Positions 11,026 to 23,642 of a stretch of DNA of 64,000 bases are shown one piece after another (the stretch's first letter is position 1; each line of letters opens with the position of its first letter). The stretch spans positions 329,196,305 through 329,260,304 of the forward strand of contig CM042689.1 of NCBI GenBank assembly GCA_023614405.1, in the 5' to 3' direction. Origin of the DNA: Avena insularis (lineage: Eukaryota; Streptophyta; Magnoliopsida; Poales; Poaceae). The translations under genes and the position numbers were made by a program. Below the pieces are notes generated by a model that made no database searches, was not told where the DNA came from, and was given only the letters and a program-made list of their open reading frames with translations.

Positions 11026-12470
11026 CGCTTCCTCATATGTCGCAGGATCATCGTGTTGTCCACCAACATGACACTCATAACGGGATCATACCAATCAGGA
11101 GTGGTACGAGTTCTCGTTGACCTACGAGGTTCCGTAGTAACTTCAATCGAAGTTTCATGATCAACATCATTATCTTCCTCTCTTATTGGTGTAGGCGCCA
11201 CATGAAATACTTCCGGTGCTGCACTACTCTCAAGTCCGAGAGAAGGTTCCACAACCTCGTCGAGTTCTACTTTCCTTCCAGTCACTTCTTTCGAGAGAAA
11301 CTCCTTCTCTAGAAAGGATCCATTCTTAGCAACGAAGATTTTGCCCTTAGATCTATGATAGAAGGTATACCCAATAGTTTCCTTCGGGTATCCAATGAAG
11401 ATGCATTTTTCCGCTTTGGGTTCAAGCTTGTCGGGCTGTAACTTCTTTACATAAGCTTCGCAACCCCAAACTTTAAGGAACGACAATTTAGGTTTCTTCC
11501 CAAACCATAATTCATACGGTGTCGTTTCAACGGATTTAGATGGTGCCCTATTTAAAGTGAATGCGGTTGTTTCTAATGCATAACCCCAAAACGATAGCGG
11601 TAAATCTGTAAGTGACATCATAGAACGAACCATATCTAAGAGAGTTCGATTACGACGTTCGGACACACCAATACGTTGTGGTGTTCCCGGCGGTGTCAAT
11701 TGTGAAATTATTCCGCATTTCTTCAAATGCTCGCCAAACTCGTAACTTAGATATTCACCTCCACGATCAGATCGTAGAAACCTAATCTCCTTATTACGTT
11801 GATTCTCTACTTCACTTTGAAATTCCTTAAACTTCTCAAAAGTTTCGGATTTATGTTTCGTGAAATAGATATACCCATATCTACTCAAGTCATCCATGAA
11901 AGTAAGAACATAACGATAACCACCGCGCGATGCTACATTCATTGGGCCACACACATTGGTACGTATGATTTCCAATAAGTTCGTAGCTCGCTCCATCATA
12001 CCAGAAAATAGAGTCTTAGTCATTTTACCCATCAGACATGCTTCGCATCTTTCAAGTGATTCGAAATCAAGTGATTCAAGAAGTCCATCGGAATGGAGTT
12101 TCTTCATACGCTTCACTCCAATGTGACCAAGACGATAGTGCCACATATAGGTCGAGTTATAGCTCAATTTCAAACATTTAGCTTCAATGTTATTAATACG
12201 CGTATTACTACAATTGAGATTCAATAAAAATAGACCATCTATCAAAAGTGCATGTGCATAAATAATCATATAAATCGAACAACCATTATTCTCGGACTTA
12301 AACAAGTAACCTTCTCGCAATAAACATGATCCGGATATAATGTTCATGCTCAACGCGGGCACCAAATAACAATTATTTAAGTATAAAACTAATACCGATG
12401 GTAGATGAAGAGGTAGCGTGTCGACCGCGATCACATCAACCTTTGATCTATTTCCAACGCGCATCGTCAC
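11022..12470 (-). pseudogene. Angela Pol: integrase segment
   Basis: This 482-residue segment carries the GAG-pre-integrase zinc finger (His111, His116, Cys142, Cys145) and the integrase core. The triad reads Asn172, Asp235, Glu271, with the correct 35-residue spacing between the last two. The first position is Asn in RTNVCGPM where the family has Asp, so strand transfer should be dead. That change fits a single G-to-A transition. The segment begins just after an in-frame TAG at 12471-12473 and ends in the frameshift described for the RT segment. The residue calls are read directly; the loss of activity is inferred from the known DDE chemistry. Confidence 0.9.
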
Positions 12471-12473
12471 CTA

Positions 12474-12618
12474 GTTCTTTGCTAGTTCCCGTCTATTCTG
12501 CAGCACCTGTTTCAAGTTACAAATATGAGCAACCGAACCAGTATCAAATACCCAGACACTACTACGACTACTAATGAGATACACATCAATAACATGTATA
12601 TTGGATATACCTTTATTT
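12474..12618 (-). pseudogene. Angela protease segment
   Basis: The aspartic protease site DTG is encoded at 12537-12545 inside VWVFDTGSVAHIC, preceded by the family block SNIHVIDVYL. This frame is the same as the integrase segment, from which a single TAG (12471-12473) separates it. It differs from the gag frame, which stops at TAA 12619-12621. A one-base change near 12620 has therefore uncoupled gag from pol, unless the family uses a programmed shift here. Confidence 0.8.
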
Positions 12619-13446
12619 TTATGTTGCCTTCTTCAAATCCGCCAAGTACTTAGGGCAATTCCGCTTCCAGTGACCTTCTCCCTTGTAGTAAAAGCACTCA
12701 GTATTAGGCTTAGGCCCAGCCTTGGTCTTCTTCGCCGGCGCGGTAACTTTCTTACCGCCCTTCTTGAAGTTTCCCTTTTTCTTAGACTTGCCTTGCTTCT
12801 TGAATTTGGTGGTCTTATTGACCTTCAACACTTGGTGCTCTTTCTTGATCTCCACTTCTGCAGATTTTAACATGGAGAAGAGTTCGGGCAACGACTTGTC
12901 CATGTTTTGCATATTGTAGTTCATCACAAAGTTCTTGTAACTTGGTGGTAGTGATTGGAGGATGCAGTGAATCCCCAAAGCATTACGAATCACTATACCC
13001 AAGCTTTGATGCTTGCTTGCGTGCCCAGACATCTTAAGCACGTGCTCACTGACGAAGCTGCCCTCTTCCATCTTGCAGTTAAAGAACTTTTCAGAAGCCT
13101 CATAACTCTCAACTATCGCGTGAGCCTCAAATATCATTTTGAGTTCACGGGCAATATCATGTGGGTCATGGTTCTCAAACCTTTTCTGAAGTTCCGATTC
13201 CAAACCATACAAGATAGCACATTGAACTGTGGAGTACTGATTCTTCCGAGTGAGGAAAACATTCTTCACCTCATCGGTAGCATCAGCTACAGGTGGGTCA
13301 TCTAGCGGTGCATCCAACACATAGGTCAAATTACCAGCATTGAGGACAATCCTCAAATTGCGGAGCCAATCAACGAAGTTGCTTCCATTGTTTTTCAACT
13401 TTTCTTTCTCTAGGAACGCATTAAAATTGATGGTAGGGGTCGCCAT
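12619..13446 (-). pseudogene. Angela Gag
   Basis: Gag forms the virus-like particle and binds the element RNA. I take the ATG at 13446 (MATPTINFNAFLEKEKL) as the start because the family begins this way; the frame extends seven codons further upstream. The Copia-type UBN2/gag fold spans about residues 10-200, followed by a Lys-rich stretch and one zinc knuckle. The knuckle reads CFYYKGEGHWKRNC: the second Cys of CX2CX4HX4C is Tyr, so zinc binding is probably lost. The frame ends at a TAA just where the protease frame begins in another phase. Confidence 0.88.
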
Positions 13447-14624
13447 TGATCTACAACATATTTGCAATAGTTTAGACTAAGTTTATGATAAATTGAGTTC
13501 TAATTAATAGTTAAATTAATCTAGGTGAACTCCCACTCAAACCAATATCCCTCACATTTTTTTAGTGATCACACGAACCAAATCCACCACATCAAAACCG
13601 ATCATCACGGGAGATGATGTAGCTTCAATGGCGAACAATCAACATGTTCATCACATCTACTATATGACTCATGCTTTACCTTTCGGTGATCCGTGTTCTG
13701 AGACCATGTCTGTACATGCTAGGCTCGTCAAGATCAAGCCTTAGCTTCCGCATGAGCAAATATGGCTTGCTCCAATTGTATACACTCGCAGAATCTAACA
13801 CATCCGATCATCACGTGGTGCTTCAAAACAACGAGCTTTAGCAACGGTGCCTACTAAGGATGAACACTTTATAACTTGATATTTTGTGAGAGGGATCATC
13901 TTATAATGATACCGTCGCAAACTAAGCAATACAAGATGCATAAAAGGATTAACATCACATGCAATTCAAAATATGTGATATGATATCCCCTTTCTGCTTG
14001 TGCTTCCGATCTCCATCTTCAAGCATTAACATGATCTCCATCATCACCGGCGTGGCGTCAAGATCAATGGCACCGCTCCATGGTTGTCATCCACCAGCAT
14101 CAACTATTACAACTACTTTGAATAATAAAGATGCAGGTCTTAACAAAATTAAAAGACAACCATAAGGCTCCTGCCGGTTGCCGACTTACAATAAGGAACA
14201 TTTCATACATCATATATAATCACAATCATGGCCATATCACATCACAACACACCCCTGCAAAAAAAAGTTAGATGCCTCTAATTTTCTTTGCATATTTAAC
14301 GTGGTTTGGGGCTTTCAATAAGTGTCGTTCTAACTTACGAACAAGAACCACAACGTTGATGCTTGAACTATCAAGTGCCCGTTGTAAATTGAATCTATAC
14401 TATGATGGGAGAGACAGACACCTGCAAAGCCACTTATGAAATACAAGTTGCATGTTAAGCGTGGAGAAAGTCTCATGAACGATGTCATGTAAGGTTAGCC
14501 CGGGCCGCTTCATCCCATCATAACGCAAGATGCTAAGTACACAAAAAGCAATTGATAATAAAAGCACCACCGTCCATAATGACCATTGTGTTCTACTCGT
14601 GCAACAGATCTACATATAGACATG
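13447..14624 (-). other. Angela untranslated leader
   Basis: About 1.2 kb lies between the primer site and the Gag start, with no domain-bearing ORF. Long leaders are usual in BARE/Angela elements. One short plus-strand ORF here has no support. Confidence 0.7.
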
Positions 14625-14636
14625 GCTCTGATACCA
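14625..14636 (-). promoter_or_regulatory. Angela primer-binding site
   Basis: The minus strand reads TGGTATCAGAGC, complementary to the 3' end of plant initiator tRNA-Met. It lies one base from the 5' LTR, as required for first-strand priming. Confidence 0.93.
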
Positions 14637-14637
14637 C

Positions 14638-16537
14638 TGTAGGGGTTCGTAGCATGGAAAACAAAAAATTTCTACCACATGCACACAAACAAGCCAAGAT
14701 CTATCTACTAGATTGTAGCAACGAGTCTATTAGAGTACTCACCCTTGAAGATTCCAAAGCGGTTAACGAGAGCAGATTCTCGTGGGTGATGTAGTCGTAC
14801 ACTTGCCGATCTCAAGATCGCGTAGACGATTCTTCCGACGTCGCGTTCCGGCAGCGCTTCCGCAGTCGGTCACACATTTGGTACTTGATGAAGACCTTCC
14901 TCTACCTTGTTCCATAAGGAAGCGGAGGTTGTAGTTCTCCCCTCGCGATTCTGGCAGCACGACGGCGTGGTGTCGGAAGTAGAGGGAAAATCCTGGAGGG
15001 CTTCGCCTAAGCCGGAGCAGGTTATGGTGGATTTAGGGTTTCCGGCGATCTAGGTTTAGAGGGCCGGAGAGGAGGAGGTGGAGTCGGTGGTGGCTAGGGA
15101 GGCGGTGACGATCCGACGGCGGCACAAGGCAGCAAGCGGCAGTGCCAGCACTGAGGGGGGGCTTGGTGGAGGGCTGGTTGTGTGTTCTCTTGGGGCACCC
15201 CTCCCCTCTATTTATGAGAGGGAGGGCAGCTTGGGAGAGGGGAGCTTGTATCCTTCCCTAACTCCCTCTCCTAGTTGGCTTGTGGTGGAGGGAAAGAAGG
15301 ATTCTTTCATTCCTCCACTATGAAACATTGTCCCAGTTTGACTTTTCAAACTTGCTTTATGACTTTCAATTTGGAGCTTTATTTCTTTCTTGCAAATGCC
15401 CAACCAAGTGACCTAGGACATGATCCAATCATTCCACTTATCCATGACACATTCATGTACCCTTCCCCTTCCGGTCTGGTGAACCTTCTAGACCCTTCTA
15501 GAACCTCTCCGATGAAAACATCGGAATCATTCCCGAACTCCAGAATTGAACTTTCCTTATATGAATCTTATTCTCTGGACCATTTCGGATCTCCTCGTGA
15601 TATCCCGGATCCCAGCCAAGAATCCGAAAAACATTCGGTCTCCCTACTTACAATCCATATCTACTAAACAACATCAAATCCTTAAGTGTGTCTCCCTACG
15701 GTTCGTGAATTACGCGGACATGACCAAGACACTTCTCCAATCAATAACCAATAGAGGAATCTGGAAATTCATATGGCTCCCACATATTTCTATATTTACT
15801 TTGCGATCGAATGAACCACTTACATACGATACCAATTTCCCTTTGTCTCGCGATAGTTTACTTATCCGAGGTTTGATTGTCGGTATGTTTGCATACCTAG
15901 TTCAACCTCGTTACCGATAAGTACTCTTTTATCATTCCCGTGATATGTGATCCCTTGTGAGCCAGTCACATGCTTGCAAGCTAATTGGATGACATTCCAC
16001 CGAGAGGGCCTAGAGTATATCTATCCGTCATATGGATGGACAAATCCCACTCTTGATCCATGTGCCTCAACACATACTTTCCGAACACTTAATGCCATCT
16101 TTATAGCCACCCAGTTACAGTGTGGTGTTTGATGTCATCAAAGAATCCTTCCGATGATGGTGATTAGCATGATCTCATGGTCGAAGGAATTAGGTTACTA
16201 TGTATCAGAAAGCTTATAGCAAACAAACTATTGAAATGACTTGATCTTTATGCTACGCTTATCTATAGGAGTATGTCCATCATACCATTCTCCTAATGAT
16301 ATGATCTTGTTGTTAACAATATCTCTATGTTCATGATCCAAAAACCATGATCATCTATTAACCAACAAGCTAGTATTACAAAGAGGCTTTACCAGGGACT
16401 CTAATTTAGTTTACAAATCACACAAGTATTAATGTTTCTGGTTAATACTATTATAGCATGAATGTAAACATTTATCATAAACACAAATATATAATAATAA
16501 CCACTTTTATTATTGCCTCTAGGGAATATCTCCAACA
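14638..16537 (-). repeat. Angela 5' LTR
   Basis: This is the right copy of the LTR, ending in the canonical CCAACA on the plus strand. A TATA-like CTCATAAATAGA on the minus strand at about 15208-15218 is a candidate element promoter. It differs from 7545-9443 by scattered substitutions and small indels. Confidence 0.93.
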
Positions 16538-16542
16538 CTATC
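16538..16542. repeat. Target-site duplication CTATC, right copy
   Basis: Identical to 7540-7544. The host sequence on either side of Angela can be joined across this duplication. Confidence 0.9.
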
Positions 16543-16610
16543 TCCTTACTCCACACTACTATTCCCCTTCTTCTTTCTCGAGCGTGTAAGCCAAAGTTTC
16601 GTCTTCCTCG

Positions 16611-17306
16611 ATGACGTCCCAGCGCCTTTCCACCATTGAGGCAGGCGAGACCACCATGACCGAGGCTGAGGAGGCCCCTGCTCCGGTCGAGGCGGAGGAG
16701 TCCCCTCCAATAAAGCACGGTCAAGGGCACCCACGTGCGAGCTGTCATGGGAGGCACGGAGGTCGTGAAGCTACCCTTGCCATTGCTTCCCCCTCGGACA
16801 TAGCAGCGGTGGCCGAGGAGGCTCCATCTAGATACGGGCATGACCACCCTCACGGTAACGGGCGTGGTCGCTGGAGTGGTCGTGGAGGAAGTTCTAGCAC
16901 CACACCGGGGCCTACATTGCCCGTGGCCGCCTCTCCCCCTCCTTTCATGATTAAGATCAAAGACGATCCCGAGCGTGTCTGGGTGATCGACTTTGTCGCC
17001 ATCCTTCAGAGCTTAGACTGGTTCGCCTGAGTAAGGCTCCCCTCACGCTTTGCCCTTGGGGTTATGGAGGATCTTCCTCAAGAGGTGGATCTGCGCCATT
17101 ATGGTGGTCATGAGAGGTGGAGGGTGAGCGTCGAGACCCTTTCGCCTAACGAGATGTACCTCTGCAATGGATGGGACCGCTTCCTCATTGCTCATCGTAT
17201 CCAGCACGGTTCTGTGCTACGATTCCGCTACACTGGTGGAGGAAACTTATCTGTCTTGGTGTTTGACACCCTGCTGTGCCGAGTCAACTACCCAACGTAT
17301 CTCTAA
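16611..17306 (+). pseudogene. B3 DNA-binding-domain protein, one stop
   Basis: One frame runs from ATG 16611 to the TAA at 17304-17306 (231 codons), broken only by TGA at 17028-17030. Residues 1-115 or so are low complexity: an acidic start, then Gly/His/Arg-rich repeats such as GHDHPHGNGRGRWSGRG. The C-terminal half resembles a plant B3 fold: a hydrophobic strand ending in RLPSRFAL, then LRHYGGHERWRVSVE, GWDRFLIAHRI and a closing strand GSVLRFRYTGGGNLSVLVFD. B3 proteins are plant-specific transcription factors (ARF, RAV, REM classes). The stop falls before the RLPSRF strand and would remove the domain. The gene lies inside retroelement-derived DNA, on the strand opposite the Gypsy gag-pol, so it may be a captured gene or element accessory ORF. 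The family match is by eye. Confidence 0.6.
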
Positions 17307-17980
17307 GCGAGTCAGGAGAGGGTCCTTTCCGCAGCTGTCGCTGCACCGACGAGGTTGTGGGCCTTTTGCTATCGTAGCTGTTGTGCCCCTTAGTTTCCCA
17401 TCTTGCGGATAAGACTATAAGGATGATTGTATGGGTTTATCTAAGCAGATCTTCGTGCTCGTTATCTCTTTTTTGCATGTTTTTGCTGTAATGCCTGATC
17501 CTAAGAGTGGCCATGGCGTGGCACCGACTCGACGGAGCTGGCGGTGGTCACTGTGTACCTTCCAAGGTGTTGAGGTGATCTGATACGACGCCCTCATGAG
17601 GGGAGACTCATGGGGGCCGCAATCAACTAGTTCGCTCCTAAAGGAGGTGTCTGGGAGACGCTGCTCGCAAGGAGCTCTTTTGACTGGTAGCCTTGACTAT
17701 CACGTGGTGGGTTCTGCTCGGTGATTTGCGAGGGTTTCCCATGCATTTTTGAGGGGGTAGCCCCTGCCCTCGTGAAGGGTTCTTGGGTCGCTGGCGCAGC
17801 GATCCCAGTGAGGCCTCTTGATACATAGGTAGTTTTGGCGCGTGCTCTTATTCCTTGGTCGGGAAGTGACTTCGTGAGCCACCTCTCGAGGGAAAGGGGT
17901 GCGAGTTCAGGCATTTGCTGCGGCTGCCCGTGACACTGGTGTTTAGGCCCATGATGATGGTTCGTCTCGTGAACCGCTCT
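17307..17980. other. GC-rich host DNA before the LARD insertion
   Basis: No supported gene lies here. Blocks such as GCCCTCATGAGGGGAGACTC resemble the diverged repeats that resume at 49604 once the LARD-like element is removed. The ORFs on the minus strand overlap in several frames and are not credible. Confidence 0.4.
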
Positions 17981-17985
17981 ATAAG
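17981..17985. repeat. Target-site duplication ATAAG, left copy
   Basis: ATAAG abuts the TGTCACATCCC terminus. The same five bases follow the distal TCTTACA terminus at 49604-49608, 31.6 kb away. This pairs the two outermost ends. Confidence 0.9.
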
Positions 17986-20900
17986 TGTCACATCCCAAAA
18001 ATTTCCAAATTTTGTAATGTGAAAAATAAATAAACCAAATAAATAATTGTTGGAATTTAGGGTGAAAAGAAACTTTTCATTTCTAAATGGAAACTAAAAA
18101 AACTATCTTGAACAAACTTTGAAATAGAAGGGAATCCAACAAAATTCAAATCAAGTGAAATGCATTCATCAAAGAATGAATCTTGAAATTTAAACACTTG
18201 GAAAAGTTAAACTAAAACTCTAAAACCCTAATGGAAGAAAATCATTTCCAAGATCTCTCTAAGACTATGGATTTGATCCATATAAAAATTTGTCAACAAA
18301 ACATTTATAAGTGATCAAAATGACAAATAAATATAATATAAAACCATAGAAATTGGTTTCACTTAATTTGGAACCATAGATGAAAACTTATGAATTTAAT
18401 AAGTTAAAAGGAATTTATTCCCAAAGCTAATAAAGCTCCTATCTAAAATCCATACCAAATTGTGAGAAAAATAATCCTAAATAGATTTAAAAGGATAAAC
18501 AAATATTAAATAAAATTCCACAAATTGGAATTACCAATTTTGGATCTTTAAATAAAAAGATATGGATTTTATAAGATAAAGAAAGAAAGAAAGAAATAAG
18601 GAATATTTAAAAGCCAAATTAAAACTTGGCCTAATCCATAAGCAAATGGAATAAATATAATCCAAATCCAAATAAAATAAATGGATAAAGAATATTCAAA
18701 TAAAATTATAAGGCATTAATGAAATTCCATTCTATTAAATAAAGACAAAATCTCTAATAGAAATGATTAACTAAATCATGGGAATATAATAAATGGAATT
18801 TGCCCAAGTGGAATAAAAGTTATTTTAACTTTAATGAAATAAAAGAATCATTTAAAAATTAATATGGATTTAAAACCATATTTAATATTATTTGAATTAA
18901 GGGAAATACCCAATTTAAATGATTAATAAAACATATTAAAATGATTCAAGAAGAATTATTTAACACCCTATTAAATAAATAAAACCTACTGAATAAGGTT
19001 TGGTTAAAAATTAGAATTCAAATAAAGAGTTTGAAAATATAATTAAATCTTGTTTGAATAAAAACAATGACCTATTTAAATAAATAATAAAGCCCAAGAA
19101 AATACAAAGAAATATTCCAAATTTGGACTTTAAAATACTTTATTAAACAATACTAAAGTATACTGAAAGTATGGAAAAGGGTTGAGAAAAACCTGAATTC
19201 AAATTAGGTTTAAATCATTTGAATCAAATCAAAATAGAAAAGAAAAAGGAGAAAGAAACAGAAGAAAAAAAATGGAGAAGAAGCAGCCCAGCCCAGCTAA
19301 GCCCAGCAGACCCAGCAACCATCCCACCCCCTCCTCTCCACGCGAAACGATTTCCTACTTGCACCCGCACCCGCGCAGTCACTGAACCCCGGACCCCACC
19401 CTTTCACTCTCTCTCTCACTGACGGCTGAACCCCACCTGTCAGACCGTCTTCCTCACCCGCCACGACCAATTCCTCCCCTCCCTCGCCGGTTCCTGGCTT
19501 GATTTTCGAAGATTTAATTCGCCTTAACGCCGAGGCCGTTACTCACCATGATCACGCCCTACTAAACGCCTCCTCCCCCTCTTCCATTTCCCTCACACCC
19601 CGTCGCCAGAGAGCCACTAGGTTGCCCGAATTTCGACCTCAACTCCCTCTGACCCCGACGAGCTTCCCGACGAATTCAGGCCAGACCTCGCCTCCTCTTG
19701 CCTCCCAGTTTCTACGAGCTTGGTATCCAGCCTCAGGCGCACCTGCTAGTGTCTCCCACTCGCCCGCGCAAACCCCAGAAGCTCGGCAACAACATCGATA
19801 GTACACCGCCGCCACCTGCTTCGATTCCGGCGACGTCTCCCCGTAAGCCCCGTCTTCCCCTCTCCCTCTCGTCGATACACGCATGATCACTGACCTCGTG
19901 CGCAGCTAACGCAACCTTTGTATTGTCTTAGCACGGTCCGGAACATCGCCAACGACGACAGCCCGAGCACACCGCTGCTAGAAGCTTCTTCGGCGAGAAA
20001 TTACTGTCAACTCCAAGCGCCCCCTGCCTTCCCGTGAGCAAGTTGAGCATCAGCAACGCACTGCGATCACTGCGAGCTATCTCTATCCCTCTCTTGCTTC
20101 CTGTATTGCCGGAACCGCCGTTAGCCGAGCGTCGCCGCCGCCAGCCAGCGTCGAGCGCCGCCAGAGTTTGGTCAAGCCACTCAGGACCGTTAGATCTGGA
20201 TCCAGCAAGTAGGATAGATTCACTTAAATCGAACCGGTATGCTCATCTGTGTCGCACGATCCACTTTAAATCCAACGCTCCACACTGATCGATCCAACCA
20301 AAACGGTATCTCCCAATCAGAACATGATGTGTGGCCAACCTTCGATTTAAAAACCAGATTTTGTTCTATGGAATGTTCAAACTTGCAAAAATCATATCTT
20401 TTGATCCACGCATCCAAATTTTTCAAATTTTATATCAATGGAATCAGCAAAACAAATAATTTCCAACCATGTACTTTGTTTAGTAATTTGCTTCTGTAAA
20501 CTTAGTTGTTTTTGCAGAAACTTGGGTAGGCATAATTTGAACATAAAAATTATTCTAGAAATATTTTTAAGGTAAAATCTTTGGTAAATGGTTTGTTTTG
20601 AACCTACTGCCATAGAAACCAACTTATGGATGTAAAAGTGTATTTTGTGAAGCTAAAGAATAAATCTTTGAATTAAAGCATTTCTAGTTAAATAAAAATA
20701 TTGATTATGGTATAAAAATGCTTTTTGAGTAAAATCTTTGGAAAATGATTTTATTTAAACTCTCTGACCCTAAACACCAAGTTTTAGGATTTAAAAATAT
20801 ATTTGGTGAACTCTTGAAAAATTATTACTTTGTTGAAAGGCATTTCTAACAAATAAAATATTGCTTGGGTATAAAAATGGTTTATAGGTAAAACCTTTTG

Positions 20901-22539
20901 CAAATGGTTTTAATATTAAACACTTGACCTTAAAACACTAACATTTGTGTTTAAAAATATATCTGTCAAACACTAGGAATTATTACTTTGATTTAAATCA
21001 TTTCTAACAAAACAAAAATGATTTAAAGTGGCCATTTTCACTAACTTAATATCAAATGGTTTTGCCACTTTTATAAATGACCAATAGGTGTTTTAAAATG
21101 TTTATAACCTATTAGAAACCACTTTTCCAAAATAAAACAATCTTTGGCATTCTTGCATGCATTTATTTGTTTTTATTATTCTATGTGATGAATTGCTTGA
21201 ATGGTAGATTGAATTTGTGCCTTGATTGAATTGTAGTGGAATTTGAATAGTGTGACTATTGCAAGATCAAGGAGTGAACTTATATTCTCTACCAAAAAGG
21301 CAACTGGTGCTTCATACTTTTGTCCCATTATTTTCACTATGCATTAGTGATATTTCTAAGTAAGACTTGCATGGAATTTTACTAAGTATGCTATGCCATG
21401 GGAAATCCTAGTAGATGATGCCTTAGTAGAATTTCCTAAGTTAAGATTCCTCCTACTATCATGCTTAGCCTAGCTAGTAGAAAACAAGGGTGGATTATAT
21501 TCATGCTATGGAATATTTCTAAGTCAAGGACTTGTATTTTGTTTAATAAAACAAACTAAGTGAATGAATCACCTAGGTGGAATGGTATTGCTTGGATGGA
21601 TTTTTGTTGAGTGGTTACACAAGGCCAGGGGACTGGTGAACCTTGTGTATCTCACTTGTGGAATGCCACCCAGGAACAAAGAGATTTGAGATGTCAAATG
21701 TTGATAAGCTTCAAGTGCAGCCACTTGGCATTATGGGCTCTACCTGGATCATATAGGTTGCAATAACTTAGCCAAATGGACAATTGGTGGTAGGGGATGA
21801 TAGGTTGGAACGCGTCCATTCTGGTCTAAGGGAAGGCTTCTGAAAGATCTTGTCTCGATGCATGTCGAGTCTTGTGGGGAAAGTGCAGCACCTCTCGAGA
21901 GAGTAAAATCTAAGTACTTAGCCGTGTCCTCGGAAATGGACAATTTGAGCATCAAGACATGGAAGCTATCAAGAATCTCCTCATCCCAATTTCTAAGTTA
22001 AAAACTTGTGGTTGAACAAGGGTTAAAGGATCTTCAATCCTTGATTGGTATATGCCTTGGGAGATTTTGACAAACAAAAACTTAGTGTTTTCAAATGATA
22101 AGGAAAATCATTTTGAGCAAAGCAAGCCTAAGCTGCACTTAGCCAAATGCATATAGATGATAGATACCACTATTCTACCATAGTATCACTTGCCAATACA
22201 ATTCAAATGTATTGACCCTTGTGGATATAACTTATTATGTTGCAGGTTTGTTTGATGTTAGTTAAGTGTGTTGATTAGGTTTACATGTCTACAACCAACA
22301 TGGTTGCCTGTGGCACTTTGAAGATGAAGGACTCCTTGCTTAGTTATTTCTGCTGCATTGTAATGAGTTAGCCAAATGAGCTATGTAAGATGTAATGAAT
22401 TATTTTATTCCTGGTTATAAAGTTGTAATATGAACTATGTTTATTGATATTACATCTTAACTATGGATGCTAGCTATTGATCCAAGGACTAGCATTGTAA
22501 ACACAAGGATCTTTACCTTTATAAAGGTGGGGTCTTATA
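17986..22539 (+). repeat. LARD-like element 5' LTR
   Basis: This 4554-bp LTR is uninterrupted. Its first 1.3 kb is very AT-rich. A GC-rich block of about 1 kb follows (19260-20300), then AT-rich DNA to the end, which reads GGTCTTATA where the other copy has GGTCTTACA. Short ORFs in the GC-rich block appear by chance. It matches 24321-25891 plus 46720-49603, with a few percent difference in the parts I compared. Confidence 0.9.
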
Positions 22540-22541
22540 GA

Positions 22542-22553
22542 TGGTATCAGAGC
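22542..22553 (+). promoter_or_regulatory. Primer-binding site of the LARD-like element
   Basis: TGGTATCAGAGC lies two bases after the 5' LTR and matches the 3' end of initiator tRNA-Met. This fixes the element orientation as plus. Confidence 0.92.
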
Positions 22554-23213
22554 ACTGTGTTGCCTGTAGGATTTGTAACCCTTGGATTGGACAAAACCCC
22601 TTAGAAAAATAGGAGTTGTATTTGTTCCAAAACTTATTTACAAACAATCTTGTAAACTGTTTCCTCAACCTTATTGTTTTGATTCTACATCTCTCCCTTC
22701 TCAAACTTGATGGACAAAGGCTTCACCATGAGCAAAGGACTTCACCAACTCAAATGACTTCAGCTTCAACATCACCAAGGACTTCAACTTTAGTTCATCA
22801 AGGACTTCAACTTGGAAATCACTAAAGACTACAAGTAAGACAAGGAATGTTACTCAAGACTTGAAGACTAAGGAAACACAACTTAGAAGGAACCATCATC
22901 ACCTTGAAGTATATGACCAAGATACAAGAAATTTTCCAAGGAGGCAATGATCTCATTCATGAAGAAGCAGCCAAGAAGAGAATGGTTTCAAGAAAATCCC
23001 ATAGTTGTACCACCATACTAGTGACTAGTTAAACACACCAACTTATGTGGTGTAGCAAAAATATTTTGTTGCCTAAAAATGTGCTTGAACTTGTTGTTTG
23101 AGTGGAATGTTTGCTTGTGATTGCTTGCACATTGCTTGTGTGAATTGTTGTATGTGATAGACATCTTCCTTAGAAATCTTTTGCCTCTTCTAATCCCAAT
23201 CCAACCCAAACAG

Positions 23214-23642
23214 ATGACCTCTCCAAGAAACTCCAACATCAAGAATGGTGACAAAAACAACCAAGAGATGCACATAAGAGAACTACTAGCAAACCAAACC
23301 CAGTTGAATCAGATGACAACTCAGCTTTTAGCCAACAACAAAGAGTCAGACCCAACCTTGCAAAAGTTTTTGGAAATACAAACCCAATTGTTGCAAGGGA
23401 TGACCACTCAAATGATCAACATGAAAGACAACCATTCCCAAGGAGTTTGTGACAACAATGATGTCAAGGATGGTATTATAGAAGGAACTCAAGCTTGCAA
23501 TATTTGTGGAGACATGGATCACACTTCCAAAGAGCATGTGGATCAATGCCCTAATTGTGAAGAGAAACATCCAACCAAACAATGCCCCACATCACAAGCT
23601 ACTTGTTTCCTATGTGAAGGAAATAATCATGTCCCTATCTAA
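23214..23642 (+). pseudogene. Gag-like zinc-knuckle ORF, part 1
   Basis: The frame from ATG 23214 encodes 142 residues: a Gln/Asn-rich helical N-terminal part with repeated QLNQMTTQLLANN-like turns, then cysteine clusters. These include CNICGDMDHTSKEHVDQC, CPNCEEKHPTKQC and CFLCEGNNHV, and the last is cut by a TAA just before its final Cys. Nucleocapsid-type zinc knuckles suggest a nucleic-acid-binding Gag remnant. The same frame is open without an ATG back to 23121. No capsid fold is recognisable. Confidence 0.65.

Larger units (their letters stand above)
7545..16537 (-). mobile_element. Complete BARE/Angela-type Copia LTR retrotransposon
   Basis: This is an 8993-bp element on the minus strand. 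In the element's own order it has a 5' LTR (14638-16537), a tRNA-Met primer site, a leader, gag, protease, integrase, reverse transcriptase/RNase H, a polypurine tract and a 3' LTR (7545-9443). The element-strand terminus TGTTGGAGATATTCCC and the gag and pol sequences identify the BARE/Angela/WIS family of Pooideae grasses. The LTRs are nearly equal in length (1899 and 1900 bp), and a perfect 5-bp target duplication flanks them. Coding capacity is lost through a gag-pol frameshift, one stop, a second frameshift, and substitutions in the Gag zinc knuckle and the integrase triad. Confidence 0.95.

Noticed and set aside
19219..20288. Pro/Ser-rich ORFs in the left LARD LTR
   Set aside because: They sit in the GC-rich part of a long LTR. 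The homologous stretch in the other LTR has different open frames.
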